Counted from the first letter of the stretch, positions 1 to 6,704 are shown. The stretch is 12,193 nucleotides of DNA from JAOUEA01 sp039933515 (GCA_039933515.1 JBDTNY010000123.1:1-12193); one strand, 5' to 3'. Notes: a model not told the origin generated them from the sequence alone. Translations and numbers: made by a program.

Positions 1-113
1 CTGAGCAGCTCCAGGTGGTCTCGGTGCACAGCACCGATCCCAGCGCCACCGAGAGCCCGACGGCGCAGACGCCGGTGAACCAGGCGCCGACGACGGCGCC
101 CGCCACGCCGTGA
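1..113 (+). CDS. C-terminal end of an unidentified upstream protein (partial)
   Basis: The frame whose codons start at position 3 is open from the window edge to a TGA at 111-113 and encodes the last 36 residues of a protein. The tail is low-complexity and rich in Pro, Thr and Ala (for example the stretch TPVNQAPTTAPATP), as in exported or surface-anchored actinobacterial proteins. No domain remains from which to name it. Related clusters often have mfd, a SurA-like PPIase or a lipoprotein gene upstream of mazG, so an exported protein is plausible but unproven. Its stop overlaps the next gene's start (GTGA at 110-113), so the two are probably co-transcribed and translationally coupled. Confidence 0.6.
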   Translation, partial: EQLQVVSVHSTDPSATESPTAQTPVNQAPTTAPATP

Positions 114-937
114 GCGAGGGGCCGTCGCGCGGGGACGAGCTGCTCGCCCACGTTCCCGGCGGCCCCGTCCCCGCGTCCCAGGCGGGAGGGCGACTGCTCG
201 ACCTCGTGAAGGTCATGGCGCGACTCCGCGGCCCGGGCGGTTGTCCCTGGGACGCCGAGCAGACCCACCGCTCCCTCGCGCGGCATCTGCTCGAGGAGAC
301 CCACGAGCTGCTCGAGGCGATCGACGCAGGCGATGCCGACGCGATCCGCGACGAGCTGGGCGACGTGCTCCTTCAGGTCGTCTTCCATGCGGAGATGGCG
401 GCCGACGCCGGCGTCTGGGATATCGACGACGTCGCCGAGGGCCTCGTGAAGAAGCTCATCTACCGGCACCCGCACGTCTTCGGCGAGGTCGTCGTGTCCG
501 GCGCCGACGAGGTGCTCGTGAACTGGGAGAAGCTCAAGGTCGCCGAGCAGGGTGCGCGTGCCGCGGTGGACGACGGCATCCCCGTGTCCCTTCCGGCCCT
601 CGCCCGGGCGGCCAAGGTCCAGCGGCGTGCGGCCGGGTGGGGGTTCGAGTGGCGGAGCGTCGAGGGTGCGATCGCTGCCCTTCGCGAGGAGGTCGACGAG
701 CTCGCCTCGGCAGCCGATCCATCCCACGCCGAGGAGGAGCTCGGCGACGTGTTGTTCGCGACGGTGGCGGTGGGCCGGATGCACGGGATCGACGCCGAGA
801 CCGCGCTCCGGCAGACGGTGCGGACGTTCTCCGGGCGATACGAGCGGTTCGTGACGCTCGCTGCAGAGCGAGGGATCGACGTGGAGACAGCCGACGAAGC
901 CGAGCTCCGTGCGCTCTTCCGCGAGACGAAAGAGTGA
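110..937 (+). CDS. mazG: Nucleoside triphosphate pyrophosphohydrolase MazG
   Basis: MazG hydrolyses (d)NTPs to the monophosphate and pyrophosphate, cleaning the nucleotide pool in the cytoplasm. The 275-residue product has two MazG repeats. The first has the metal-binding pattern EETHE (62-66) followed by DELGD (81-85); the second has REEVDE (192-197) followed by EELGD (209-213). GCPWD at 44-48 and the RHPHVFG block at 119-125 are family hallmarks. Length fits the approximately 260-residue family plus a 27-residue N-terminal extension of low similarity. The GTG start at 110 overlaps the preceding TGA (GTGA), a typical coupling arrangement. In-frame GTG 206 is possible but would cut into the first helix. 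The gene is followed 4 bp later by a dehydratase. Position upstream of eno and ftsB matches the conserved actinobacterial order. Confidence 0.95.
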   Translation: MSEGPSRGDELLAHVPGGPVPASQAGGRLLDLVKVMARLRGPGGCPWDAEQTHRSLARHLLEETHELLEAIDAGDADAIRDELGDVLLQVVFHAEMAADAGVWDIDDVAEGLVKKLIYRHPHVFGEVVVSGADEVLVNWEKLKVAEQGARAAVDDGIPVSLPALARAAKVQRRAAGWGFEWRSVEGAIAALREEVDELASAADPSHAEEELGDVLFATVAVGRMHGIDAETALRQTVRTFSGRYERFVTLAAERGIDVETADEAELRALFRETKE

Positions 938-941
938 GCAC

Positions 942-1883
942 GTGATCCCGGCGGTGCCGAGTCGGAGCGATATCCTCGCCGCGCAGGACCGGATCCAAGG
1001 GTACGTGCGCCGGACACCGGTGATCGATCCCGGCCCGGGATCGTTCGGCGTCAAGGCACCGCTCATCCTGAAGCTCGAGCTCCTGCAGCACATGGGGTCG
1101 TTCAAGCCGCGTGGCGCCTTCAGCAAGATGCTGGCCTCCGAGGTACCCCCCGCCGGGGTGATCGCGGCGAGTGGCGGGAACTTCGGGCTCGCGGTCGCGT
1201 ACGCGGCAGGCACCCTGGGCCATCGGGCGGAGATCTTCGTGCCCTCGACGTCGCCCGAGGCCAAGATCGCGAGGGTGCGCGACCAGGGAGCCGACGTGCG
1301 AGTGATCGAGGGCTACTACGACGACGCGTCGGCGGCCGCCCACGAGCGGGCAGATGAGACCGGCGCGTTCTGGATGCATCCCTTCGACCAGCCCGAGGTC
1401 GTGGCGGGCCAGGGCACCATCGGCATCGAGCTCGCTGAGCAAGTGCCTGACGCCGACACGGTGCTGGTCGCGGTGGGCGGCGGCGGCCTGATCGGCGGCA
1501 TCGCCTCCTGGTTCGCGGGTGGCATTCGGGTGGTGGCCGTCGAGCCGGCGTCCTGCCGATGTCTCGATGCGGCGCTCGAGGCCGGGGAGCCCGTCGAGGT
1601 GCCCGTGGGCGGCATCGCCGCCGACTCGCTCGGCGCCCGCCGCGTGGGGGACATCGCGTTCGCGGTGGCCCGGGCACACGTCGATCACGTGGTGCTGGTG
1701 CAGGACGAGGCGATCGGCGAGGCACAACGTGCGATATGGCGGGAGCTGCGGCTCGTAGCCGAGCCCGGCGGTGCCGCCACACTCGCGGCGATGATGAGCG
1801 GCGCGTACGTGCCCGAGCCAGGAGAGCGCGTCGTCGTGCTCCTGTGCGGCGCCAACGCCGATCCGGCGTCCGTCACGGTCTGA
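942..1883 (+). CDS. PLP-dependent serine/threonine dehydratase family protein
   Basis: A fold-type II PLP enzyme of the threonine dehydratase/serine racemase group, expected to deaminate L-threonine or L-serine to a 2-keto acid and ammonia. The product is 313 residues and has no C-terminal ACT domain, so it resembles the catabolic or unregulated type rather than biosynthetic IlvA. Visible motifs are SFKPRGA with the PLP lysine at K55, the asparagine loop SGGNFG (78-83), the phosphate-binding loop GGGGLIGG (179-186) and LCGAN (301-305) near the pyridine nitrogen. The asparagine loop usually reads GNH; here the His is Phe (F81), so substrate preference could differ. The GTG start at 942 is 4 bp after the mazG stop, with a weak GAAAGAG purine tract upstream. 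An in-frame GTG at 909 inside mazG is possible but less likely. Threonine versus serine cannot be decided from sequence. Confidence 0.85.
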   Translation: MIPAVPSRSDILAAQDRIQGYVRRTPVIDPGPGSFGVKAPLILKLELLQHMGSFKPRGAFSKMLASEVPPAGVIAASGGNFGLAVAYAAGTLGHRAEIFVPSTSPEAKIARVRDQGADVRVIEGYYDDASAAAHERADETGAFWMHPFDQPEVVAGQGTIGIELAEQVPDADTVLVAVGGGGLIGGIASWFAGGIRVVAVEPASCRCLDAALEAGEPVEVPVGGIAADSLGARRVGDIAFAVARAHVDHVVLVQDEAIGEAQRAIWRELRLVAEPGGAATLAAMMSGAYVPEPGERVVVLLCGANADPASVTV

Positions 1884-1893
1884 GCCCTTCCCG

Positions 1894-1899
1894 TAGATT
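1894..1899 (+). promoter_or_regulatory. Putative -10 box for a leaderless transcript of the first acetyltransferase
   Basis: TAGATT lies 6 bp before the ATG at 1906, so transcription would begin at or next to the start codon. No Shine-Dalgarno sequence precedes that ATG. No convincing -35 hexamer is visible. Confidence 0.45.
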
Positions 1900-1905
1900 C
1901 GGAAC

Positions 1906-2727
1906 ATGATCGACCCCGAGCTCGCTCGCGCGGACGCGTTCGCCCGTCGCCTCGATGAGCGGACGACATCTCGCGTGATCCCCTTCCCGGGGGGTAGGGC
2001 CTATCTCGACGACGACTACCCGATCCGCTTCACGGCGAACTTCCTGTGGGTCGAAGATGCCGCCGCCGCTCCCGCGGAACATTGGATCGCCGAGGCCGAC
2101 CGGATATTGGGGGACGCGGGCCGCTCCCACCGCAAGGTCGGGTTCGCCGACCCGGCCGACGCCGAGCGATTGGCGATGGGGTTCATCGATCAGGGCTTCG
2201 CGGTAGACCGGGGCGTGCTGATGGTCCAGATGGCCGAGCCCGATCGCGTGCACGACCTGGCCTCGGTCGAGGAGGCCACGTTCGACCAACTGCGCCCACT
2301 GCTCGAGGAGACCTTCCGGCGCGATCGGTGGATCTCGCGGGAGGACGACGTGCGGTCTCTCGTCGACCATCGCCGCAAGCTCGAGCGCGAGGTGGGGACG
2401 CGGTTCTTCATGGCGCGGGTGGACGGCGTGCCCGCCGCCTGTTGCGAGCTGTTCGTCGACGGTGCCGAGGCGCAGGTGGAATCGGTTGACACGCTCGAGG
2501 AGTTCCGTGGACGAGGGCTCGCCAGTGCGGTGGTGCTGCGTGCGGCGGCGGCGGGTCGAAGCGCCGGGGCCGAGTGGGTCTTTTTGTGGGCCGACGCCGA
2601 CGACTGGCCGCAGCACTGGTACGCGCGACTCGGGTTCCGTGAGGCCGCGCGATCTTCCGACTTCACGCGGTGGCCGCCCGGGGAAGGACCCCTCGCGGCG
2701 GCTGCCGCGAAATCCCCGGACGCCTGA
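1906..2727 (+). CDS. GNAT family N-acetyltransferase, two-domain type
   Basis: A predicted acetyl-CoA-dependent N-acetyltransferase of unknown substrate. The 273-residue product has a clear GNAT fold in its C-terminal half. Acetyl-CoA-binding motif A is FRGRGLAS (200-207), after the core strand around QVESVDT (190-196), and the motif B region holds HWYARLGF (237-244). The N-terminal 110 residues look like a degenerate partner domain, as in two-domain GNATs that use only the C-terminal site. The C-terminus is a short Ala-rich tail. The ATG at 1906 lies 22 bp after the dehydratase stop, has no ribosome-binding site, and is preceded by a TANNNT box, suggesting an independent leaderless transcript. 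The stop codon lies in the loop of the hairpin before eno. It is not part of the conserved core of this cluster and is probably a lineage-specific insertion. Confidence 0.82.
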   Translation: MIDPELARADAFARRLDERTTSRVIPFPGGRAYLDDDYPIRFTANFLWVEDAAAAPAEHWIAEADRILGDAGRSHRKVGFADPADAERLAMGFIDQGFAVDRGVLMVQMAEPDRVHDLASVEEATFDQLRPLLEETFRRDRWISREDDVRSLVDHRRKLEREVGTRFFMARVDGVPAACCELFVDGAEAQVESVDTLEEFRGRGLASAVVLRAAAAGRSAGAEWVFLWADADDWPQHWYARLGFREAARSSDFTRWPPGEGPLAAAAAKSPDA

Positions 2728-2737
2728 GAGCGTCCGG
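2716..2737. repeat. Perfect inverted repeat between the acetyltransferase gene and eno
   Basis: CCGGACGC (2716-2723) and GCGTCCGG (2730-2737) are exact reverse complements around a 6-base loop that contains the TGA stop of the upstream gene (2725-2727). The right arm ends immediately before the TACCAT box of eno. There is no T-tract, so it is not a classical intrinsic terminator. It may be an operator, a transcript-end hairpin, or both. Confidence 0.6.
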
Positions 2738-2743
2738 TACCAT
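2738..2743 (+). promoter_or_regulatory. Putative -10 box of enolase, leaderless configuration
   Basis: TACCAT ends 9 bp before the ATG at 2753, and no purine-rich ribosome-binding site intervenes. The same hexamer occurs 6 bp before the adenosine deaminase start on the minus strand. A -35 element is not evident; the position it would occupy is covered by the inverted repeat. Confidence 0.45.
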
Positions 2744-2752
2744 CGGGTCCCC

Positions 2753-4027
2753 ATGTCGCTGATCGAGTCCGTCCGCGCCCGCCAGATCCTGGATTCCCGA
2801 GGAAACCCGACCGTCGAGGTCGACGTCTGGTTGGACGACGGCGCATTCGGTCGGGCCGCGGTGCCCAGCGGCGCCTCGACCGGCGAGCACGAGGCGCTCG
2901 AGCTGCGCGACGGCGACGTCGAGTACGGCGGCAAGGGCGTGCTGACGGCCGTCGCGAACGTCCGCGGCCCGATCGCCGAGGTCATCGCCGGGCTCGACGC
3001 GTTCGACCAGCGCGACGTCGACCGCGCGCTCATCGATCTCGACGGCACCGCCGACAAGTCGGCGCTGGGGGCGAACGCGATCCTGGGCGCCTCGCTCGCG
3101 AGCGCGCGGGCGGCGGCCGACTCCAGCGGCCAGCCGCTCTGGCGCTATCTCGGTGGGCCGAACGCGCACGTCCTGCCGACGCCGATGATGAACGTGATCA
3201 ACGGCGGCGTGCACGCCGAGAACCAGCTAGAGCTCCAGGAGTTCATGCTGATGCCGGTCGGCGCGGCCTCGTTCTCCGAAGGCCTGCGGTGGGGCGCCGA
3301 GTGCTTCCACACGCTGAAGTCGATCTTGCACGACCGCGGCCTCGCGACCGGTGTCGGCGACGAGGGCGGCTTCGCGCCCGAGCTCGGGACGGCGGCCGAG
3401 GTCCTCGATCTCCTGATGGAGGCGATCGCGAAGGCCGGCCTCACCCCCGGCCAAGAGATGGCACTCGCGATGGATCCCGCGACCTCGGAGATCTACCGCG
3501 ACGGCGCGTACCACTTGGAGGGCGCGGCTCGCTCCTCCGACGACATGGTGGCGTTCTGGACCGACCTGCTCGACCGCTACCCGATCGTCTCGCTCGAAGA
3601 CGGGATGGCCGAGGACGACTGGGCCGGCTGGGCCGCGCTCACGCAGGCCGTCGGATCGCGCGTGCAGCTCGTGGGGGACGACAACTTCGTGACGAACGTC
3701 GAGCGGCTGGAGCGGGGGCTTCGCGACGGCGTCGCGAACGCGATCCTGATCAAGGTCAACCAGGTCGGCTCGCTCACCGAGACCCTGGACACGATCGCCC
3801 TGGCGACCCGTCACGGATACGCGAACGTGATCAGCCACCGCAGCGGCGAGACCGAGGACTCGACGATCGCCGATCTCGCGGTCGCGACGAACGCCGGTCA
3901 GATCAAGACGGGCGCACCGAGCCGCGGCGAGCGCACGGCGAAGTACAACCAGCTCCTGCGGATCGAGGAGGAGCTCGGCGAGCACGCCCGCTATGCGGGC
4001 TCAAGCCTCCTCTCGGGGTCGGGATAG
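2753..4027 (+). CDS. eno: Enolase (phosphopyruvate hydratase)
   Basis: Enolase interconverts 2-phosphoglycerate and phosphoenolpyruvate in glycolysis and gluconeogenesis, and in many bacteria also joins the RNA degradosome. The product is 424 residues, the usual length. The active site appears complete: S40-A41-S42-T43 loop, H154, the acid/base Glu in GDEGGFAPE (E204), metal ligands D241, E282 and D309, the catalytic Lys in the signature ILIKVNQVGSLTET (K334), SHRSGET with H362, and K385 in IKTGAPSR. The ATG at 2753 gives the canonical N-terminus with RQILDSRGNPT. The frame is open further upstream to 2462, but that extension overlaps the acetyltransferase gene and is not family-like. ftsB starts 4 bp after the stop. 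Together with mazG this anchors the conserved cluster. Confidence 0.98.
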   Translation: MSLIESVRARQILDSRGNPTVEVDVWLDDGAFGRAAVPSGASTGEHEALELRDGDVEYGGKGVLTAVANVRGPIAEVIAGLDAFDQRDVDRALIDLDGTADKSALGANAILGASLASARAAADSSGQPLWRYLGGPNAHVLPTPMMNVINGGVHAENQLELQEFMLMPVGAASFSEGLRWGAECFHTLKSILHDRGLATGVGDEGGFAPELGTAAEVLDLLMEAIAKAGLTPGQEMALAMDPATSEIYRDGAYHLEGAARSSDDMVAFWTDLLDRYPIVSLEDGMAEDDWAGWAALTQAVGSRVQLVGDDNFVTNVERLERGLRDGVANAILIKVNQVGSLTETLDTIALATRHGYANVISHRSGETEDSTIADLAVATNAGQIKTGAPSRGERTAKYNQLLRIEEELGEHARYAGSSLLSGSG

Positions 4028-4031
4028 GCCG

Positions 4032-4394
4032 ATGACTACCGCGGCCCCTTCCCCTGCCGCCGTCCGCGCCCGCACTGGCGCCCATCGCGCGAAGCGAACC
4101 TGGCGTCTCTCTGCCCGCGCGGCCGGCCTCGCGATCGTGGCGCTCCTGCTCCTGTCGTTCGCGGTCGCGCCGTTCCGGACCCTCATGGACCAGCGGGGCG
4201 AGTTGGGCGACCTCCAGCGAGAGACCCAGGACCTGCAACGGGAGAACACGGATCTCCAGACCAAGGTGCAGCGGTTCAACGACCCGGCCTACATGGAGCG
4301 CTTGGCGCGCGAATGCCTCGGGATGGTGCGCGTGGGCGAGATCGCGTTCGTCACGGTGCCCAAGCACGGCGCGCCGGTTCCCCCCGCCTGCTGA
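4032..4394 (+). CDS. Septum formation initiator, FtsB/DivIC-like
   Basis: A bitopic divisome protein of the FtsB/DivIC family, which joins FtsL and FtsQ/DivIB to link the divisome to activation of septal peptidoglycan synthesis. The 120-residue product has a basic Ala-rich cytoplasmic N-terminus (1-27), one transmembrane helix (about 29-48) and a Gln/Leu/Glu-rich coiled coil (about 51-83). It ends with the family's C-terminal block: DPAYMERLARECLGMV (84-99), then a short strand, GEIAFVTVP. The ATG at 4032 lies 4 bp after the eno stop, so translation is probably coupled; an in-frame ATG at 3993 inside eno is less likely. The equivalent mycobacterial gene (Rv1024) also follows eno. Downstream is a convergent gene with only 25 bp between, and no clear terminator. 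Confidence 0.9.
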   Translation: MTTAAPSPAAVRARTGAHRAKRTWRLSARAAGLAIVALLLLSFAVAPFRTLMDQRGELGDLQRETQDLQRENTDLQTKVQRFNDPAYMERLARECLGMVRVGEIAFVTVPKHGAPVPPAC

Positions 4395-4419
4395 GCGGGG
4401 CGGCCGACCGCGATCGTGA

Positions 4420-5580
4420 TCACGCCGCGGGTGGTGGTGGTGGTGGGGCGCAGCCCTGGAGGGCCTGGGTCGACGGGATGCCTGCGAGGCGCGCCTGGCC
4501 CACGCTCCACAGGTCGGTGGCGGAGGATCCGTCCACGTCGTAGAGGCGGTTCGGCACGCCCGGATCGGGGGCGGCCACCTCCGCCCAGGCCGTGCCGTCG
4601 AAATGAAGGATCAGGTTGCGACCGGGATCTTCGCCGTCGATCCGTTGACCGACCGCCCAGACATCGTCGCTCGCCACGGTGGTCACCCCGTCGAGGTCGT
4701 TCCCGCTTGATGCCGGGTTCGGGGTGTTGACCTTACGCCATGCGGTGCCGTCGAAGTGCAGCGCGAGCGTCTTCACTCCCGTGAAGCCCACCACCCACGC
4801 ATCACGGCGAGACGTCGCGTCGACGTCTCGGAACCCGGCGACGTTACGAAGGGCCGGCACGCTGCTGACCGCCCACTCGACGCCGTTCCACCGCAGGATC
4901 AACGGGCTCCCGTCGAGCTGATCGCGACGGTCCCCGACCGCCCAGGCCCGGCCCGCGTCGACCGCCGTCACGCCGTAGAGACCGTTGAAGCGCAGACCGG
5001 GATTCGGGCTGGCGATGCGCATCCAACGCTGGCCGTCCCAGTGCAGGGTCATGGTTCGGTCGTTGATGAAGCCGACGGCCCAGACGTCGTCGGGCGCCGC
5101 CGCCGAGACCGCCTGCAAGGTGCTGCGCGCCCCGTTCTCGGGTCCGCGTCGCACGATCGTCCACTCCGACCCGCTCCAGCGATAGACGATGAACCGATCG
5201 CGAAGCGTGACGGGGTTGCGCGTGGTGCCGACCGCCCAGACCTGGTCGGCGGCGACCGCGGCGACCCCGGAGAGCTCGGTCGACAACCCTTCCATCGCGG
5301 GCATCGGGGTCTCGACCCAGGCGCTCCCGTCCCAGTGGACGGCGAGCGGCAGGCGCAGGTCCGGCGTCTCGACCGAGGCATCCCATCCCACGGCCCACGC
5401 GTCGGTGCTCGACGCCACATCCACCCCCAGCAGGGTGCTGGAGTCGGTGCCGGGGGACGGAACTGAGATCGAGGTCCACGCGCACGTGTCGGCGCGCGCC
5501 GATGCAACAGGGGTGATGACGACGGGAACGATGAGCGCGGCGGTCATCGCCACGCGGATCGCGGTATGTGCCAGACGCAA
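4420..5580 (-). CDS. Secreted seven-bladed beta-propeller repeat protein
   Basis: No enzymatic family is recognised. The 386-residue product has a signal peptide: n-region MRLAHTAIR, hydrophobic core at about 10-26, and an A-R-A cleavage site after residue 30. The rest is seven repeats of 46-53 residues, each with a W-A/V/S-V-G motif (W at 62, 115, 167, 213, 262, 308 and 358), usually followed by a strand like LHWDGxxW and a turn ending P-x-P. The N-terminal CAWTSISVPSPG matches a blade's last strand and so probably completes blade seven. C33 and C377 would then lie close enough for a disulfide. The chain ends in a short poly-Pro stretch. The TTG start is supported by GGAAGGAG six bases upstream. 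It sits in reverse orientation inside an otherwise conserved plus-strand cluster. It could be a binding or scaffold protein outside the cytoplasm; its ligand is unknown. Confidence 0.8.
   Translation of the reverse strand: MRLAHTAIRVAMTAALIVPVVITPVASARADTCAWTSISVPSPGTDSSTLLGVDVASSTDAWAVGWDASVETPDLRLPLAVHWDGSAWVETPMPAMEGLSTELSGVAAVAADQVWAVGTTRNPVTLRDRFIVYRWSGSEWTIVRRGPENGARSTLQAVSAAAPDDVWAVGFINDRTMTLHWDGQRWMRIASPNPGLRFNGLYGVTAVDAGRAWAVGDRRDQLDGSPLILRWNGVEWAVSSVPALRNVAGFRDVDATSRRDAWVVGFTGVKTLALHFDGTAWRKVNTPNPASSGNDLDGVTTVASDDVWAVGQRIDGEDPGRNLILHFDGTAWAEVAAPDPGVPNRLYDVDGSSATDLWSVGQARLAGIPSTQALQGCAPPPPPPAA
4431..4447. repeat. GGT trinucleotide run encoding the poly-Pro tail
   Basis: A run of about five to six GTG/GGT units on the plus strand reads as consecutive CCA/CCC proline codons on the minus strand at the C-terminus of the propeller protein. 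Such a run can vary in length by slippage without altering the fold. Confidence 0.6.
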
Positions 5581-5586
5581 CGGGCG

Positions 5587-5594
5587 CTCCTTCC
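5587..5594 (-). promoter_or_regulatory. Strong ribosome-binding site fixing the TTG start of the propeller gene
   Basis: Read on the minus strand this is GGAAGGAG, followed by six bases and then TTG (5580-5578). It is one of the best Shine-Dalgarno matches in the window and selects TTG over the internal ATG further along the signal peptide. Confidence 0.75.
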
Positions 5595-5750
5595 GGTCGG
5601 GGGGACCCGTTCATGCCCATGCTCTCGCAAATCCAGCACCATCTCAACGAACCCAGGAGGATGGTCCCCCCGGGCTGTATCACATTGACGCCACCTGTGG
5701 ATTCCCGCACACTGGCCGTCCGGCGCCGGGAACCGCCTGCGCGCCACCAC
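5595..5750. other. Divergent intergenic region between the propeller and S1 genes
   Basis: This is the main part of the largest gap between genes (5581-5767) and must carry the divergent promoters. On the plus strand TTGACG at 5685-5690 is a good -35; 17 bp later CACACT (5708-5713) is only a poor -10. On the minus strand TTGAGA (complement of 5642-5647) is a possible -35, with a weak GAGCAT 17 bp on. A 9-base inverted repeat, GGGGGGACC (5599-5607) and GGTCCCCCC (5663-5671), flanks this region and could be an operator or chance in GC-rich DNA. No ORF or RNA gene is evident. Confidence 0.4.
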
Positions 5751-5759
5751 GGAAAGGGG
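5751..5759 (+). promoter_or_regulatory. Ribosome-binding site of the S1-domain gene
   Basis: GGAAAGGGG ends 8 bases before the in-frame ATC at 5768. No ATG, GTG or TTG lies in the expected window in the right frame; the first is GTG at 5792, 32 bases after the site, too far for normal initiation. Confidence 0.55.
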
Positions 5760-5767
5760 TTCACCCG

Positions 5768-6133
5768 ATCGCAGAGATCGAGATCGGAGCGGTGATCGAC
5801 GGGACCGTCGAGCGCATCACTCCCTACGGCGCGTTCCTCAAGCTCGAGGACGGCAGGCTCGGACTGGTTCACATCTCCGAGATCGACCGGAACTACGTCA
5901 AAGACGTCCACGAACACCTGCGGGAGCAAGATGTCGTCCAGGCCAAGGTTCTGGCCATCAAAGAGGACGGCAAGATCGATCTTTCGATCAAAGCCCTGCA
6001 GGACCCTCCGCCAGAGCGGCGTCCGCGTCGCGGCGCCGACCCCGGGTTCGAGTCGATGCTGAAGAAGTTCATGCGGCAGAGCGAAGAGAGCCTGGTCGAC
6101 TACAAGCGGGCCGTCGAGCACAAGCGGAAGTAG
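5768..6133 (+). CDS. S1 RNA-binding domain protein, GSP13/YabR-like, with apparent ATC start
   Basis: A small cytoplasmic RNA- or ribosome-binding protein. From the ATC it is 121 residues: one S1 domain (about 5-76) with GTVERITPYGAF, GLVHISEID (32-40), VKDVHEHL and KIDLSIKAL, then a basic linker (81-90) and a charged helical tail from GFESMLKKF. This layout matches GSP13/YabR/CvfD proteins of Bacillota, whose gene lies beside divIC; here ftsB is the nearest plus-strand gene upstream. Family members usually begin 6-8 residues before the first Gly of the domain, which puts the initiator on ATC 5768, and a ribosome-binding site is ideally spaced from it. The alternative is GTG 5792, which loses the start of the first strand and lacks a spaced site. 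A rare non-AUG start, as known for infC, or a base error in ATG would both explain this. The gene ends 6 bp before a convergent one. Confidence 0.8.
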   Translation: MAEIEIGAVIDGTVERITPYGAFLKLEDGRLGLVHISEIDRNYVKDVHEHLREQDVVQAKVLAIKEDGKIDLSIKALQDPPPERRPRRGADPGFESMLKKFMRQSEESLVDYKRAVEHKRK

Positions 6134-6139
6134 CGCGGC

Positions 6140-6691
6140 TCACCGGTCGAGGCCTCCCCGCCGCAACTCGTAGGTCTCCTCCACGCACCGCTCGCCCTTG
6201 AAGGTCGTGTGGATGCGCGCGACGGCCGCGAACCCGAGACGCTCCACCACCCGTATCGACGCCGTGTTCCGCTCGTCGGCAATCGCGCGTACACGGTCGA
6301 CGCCGAGCTGCTGGAAGGCGTAGCCGATCAGTGCCTCGACCGCCTCGCCGGCGTATCCGTGACCGTGATGCGCCCGCGAGAGCGTGTAGCCGATCTCGGC
6401 GACGGCCGGGTCGGGTGCGCTGACGCAGAGCGCGCAGTCGCCGAACAGCGCTCCCGTCGCTCGATCGGTGACCGCGAACTGGAACCAGGCGCCCGGCTCG
6501 CCCGGGTGCGCGCCGGCGAGCGATGAGATGAACCGCTCGGCATCGACGAGCGCGTAGGTCGCGTCCCACGACTGGTACCGCGCGATCTCGGGATCGCCGC
6601 GGTAGGCCGCGAACGCCGGCGCGTCGGCCGGACGGAACCGTCGCAGTACGAGACGCGCGGTCTCGAGCGAGACGAACGCGGGATCGGGCAT
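6140..6691 (-). CDS. GNAT acetyltransferase, RimJ/RimL-like
   Basis: A 183-residue single-domain acetyltransferase of the family that includes the ribosomal-protein N-terminal acetylases RimJ/RimL and many small-molecule acetylases; the substrate is not predictable. The N-terminus LETARLVLRRFRPADAPAF (9-27) is the typical opening. The acetyl-CoA loop region is GYTLSRAHHGHGYAGEAVEA (101-120), with H-x-G-H-G-Y-A in place of the usual Q/R-x-x-G-x-G/A. ADERNTASIRVVERLGF (138-154) is the conserved motif B, with the Asn and Ser that contact CoA. The ATG at 6691 has no ribosome-binding site, and a GATACT box lies 7 bp before it. The gene is divergent from DUF501-ppx (36 bp apart) and convergent with the S1 gene (6 bp apart). 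It is not part of the conserved cluster. Confidence 0.85.
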   Translation of the reverse strand: MPDPAFVSLETARLVLRRFRPADAPAFAAYRGDPEIARYQSWDATYALVDAERFISSLAGAHPGEPGAWFQFAVTDRATGALFGDCALCVSAPDPAVAEIGYTLSRAHHGHGYAGEAVEALIGYAFQQLGVDRVRAIADERNTASIRVVERLGFAAVARIHTTFKGERCVEETYELRRGGLDR

Positions 6692-6698
6692 GGGCGGC

Positions 6699-6704
6699 AG
6701 TATC
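6699..6704 (-). promoter_or_regulatory. Putative -10 box of the RimJ/RimL-like gene, leaderless
   Basis: On the minus strand this reads GATACT, ending 7 bp before the ATG at 6691. The surrounding 36 bp (6692-6727) must also hold the control region of the divergent DUF501-ppx gene, for which I see no clear -10 box. Confidence 0.35.

Noticed and set aside
2462..2752. Upstream extension of the enolase frame
   Set aside because: It overlaps the acetyltransferase gene in another frame, is Arg-rich, and enolases begin at the ATG at 2753.
534..3057. Long minus-strand ORFs opposite mazG, the dehydratase, the acetyltransferase and eno
   Set aside because: They are antisense to genes with clear domains, are Arg/Pro/His-rich, match no family and arise from the high GC content.
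4396..4413. Possible terminator between ftsB and the propeller gene
   Set aside because: Only a 4-bp GCGG/CCGC stem with no T-tract can be drawn.
4415..4424. 10-bp palindrome CGTGATCACG at the end of the propeller gene
   Set aside because: It is short, has no flanking symmetry or T-tract, and GATC-centred palindromes are frequent in this DNA.
5599..5671. 9-base inverted repeat GGGGGGACC/GGTCCCCCC flanking the divergent intergenic region
   Set aside because: The arms are low-complexity G/C runs 55 bases apart, so chance is a sufficient explanation; it is noted only within the intergenic entry.
5189..5767. Upstream in-frame extension of the S1 gene to an ATG at 5189
   Set aside because: It runs antisense through the propeller gene and across the intergenic region, has no domain, and lies upstream of the well-placed ribosome-binding site.
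4756..6121. Long ORFs opposite the propeller gene (plus) and across the propeller and S1 genes (minus)
   Set aside because: They have shadow composition, no recognisable domain, and conflict with a signal-peptide gene that has a strong ribosome-binding site.
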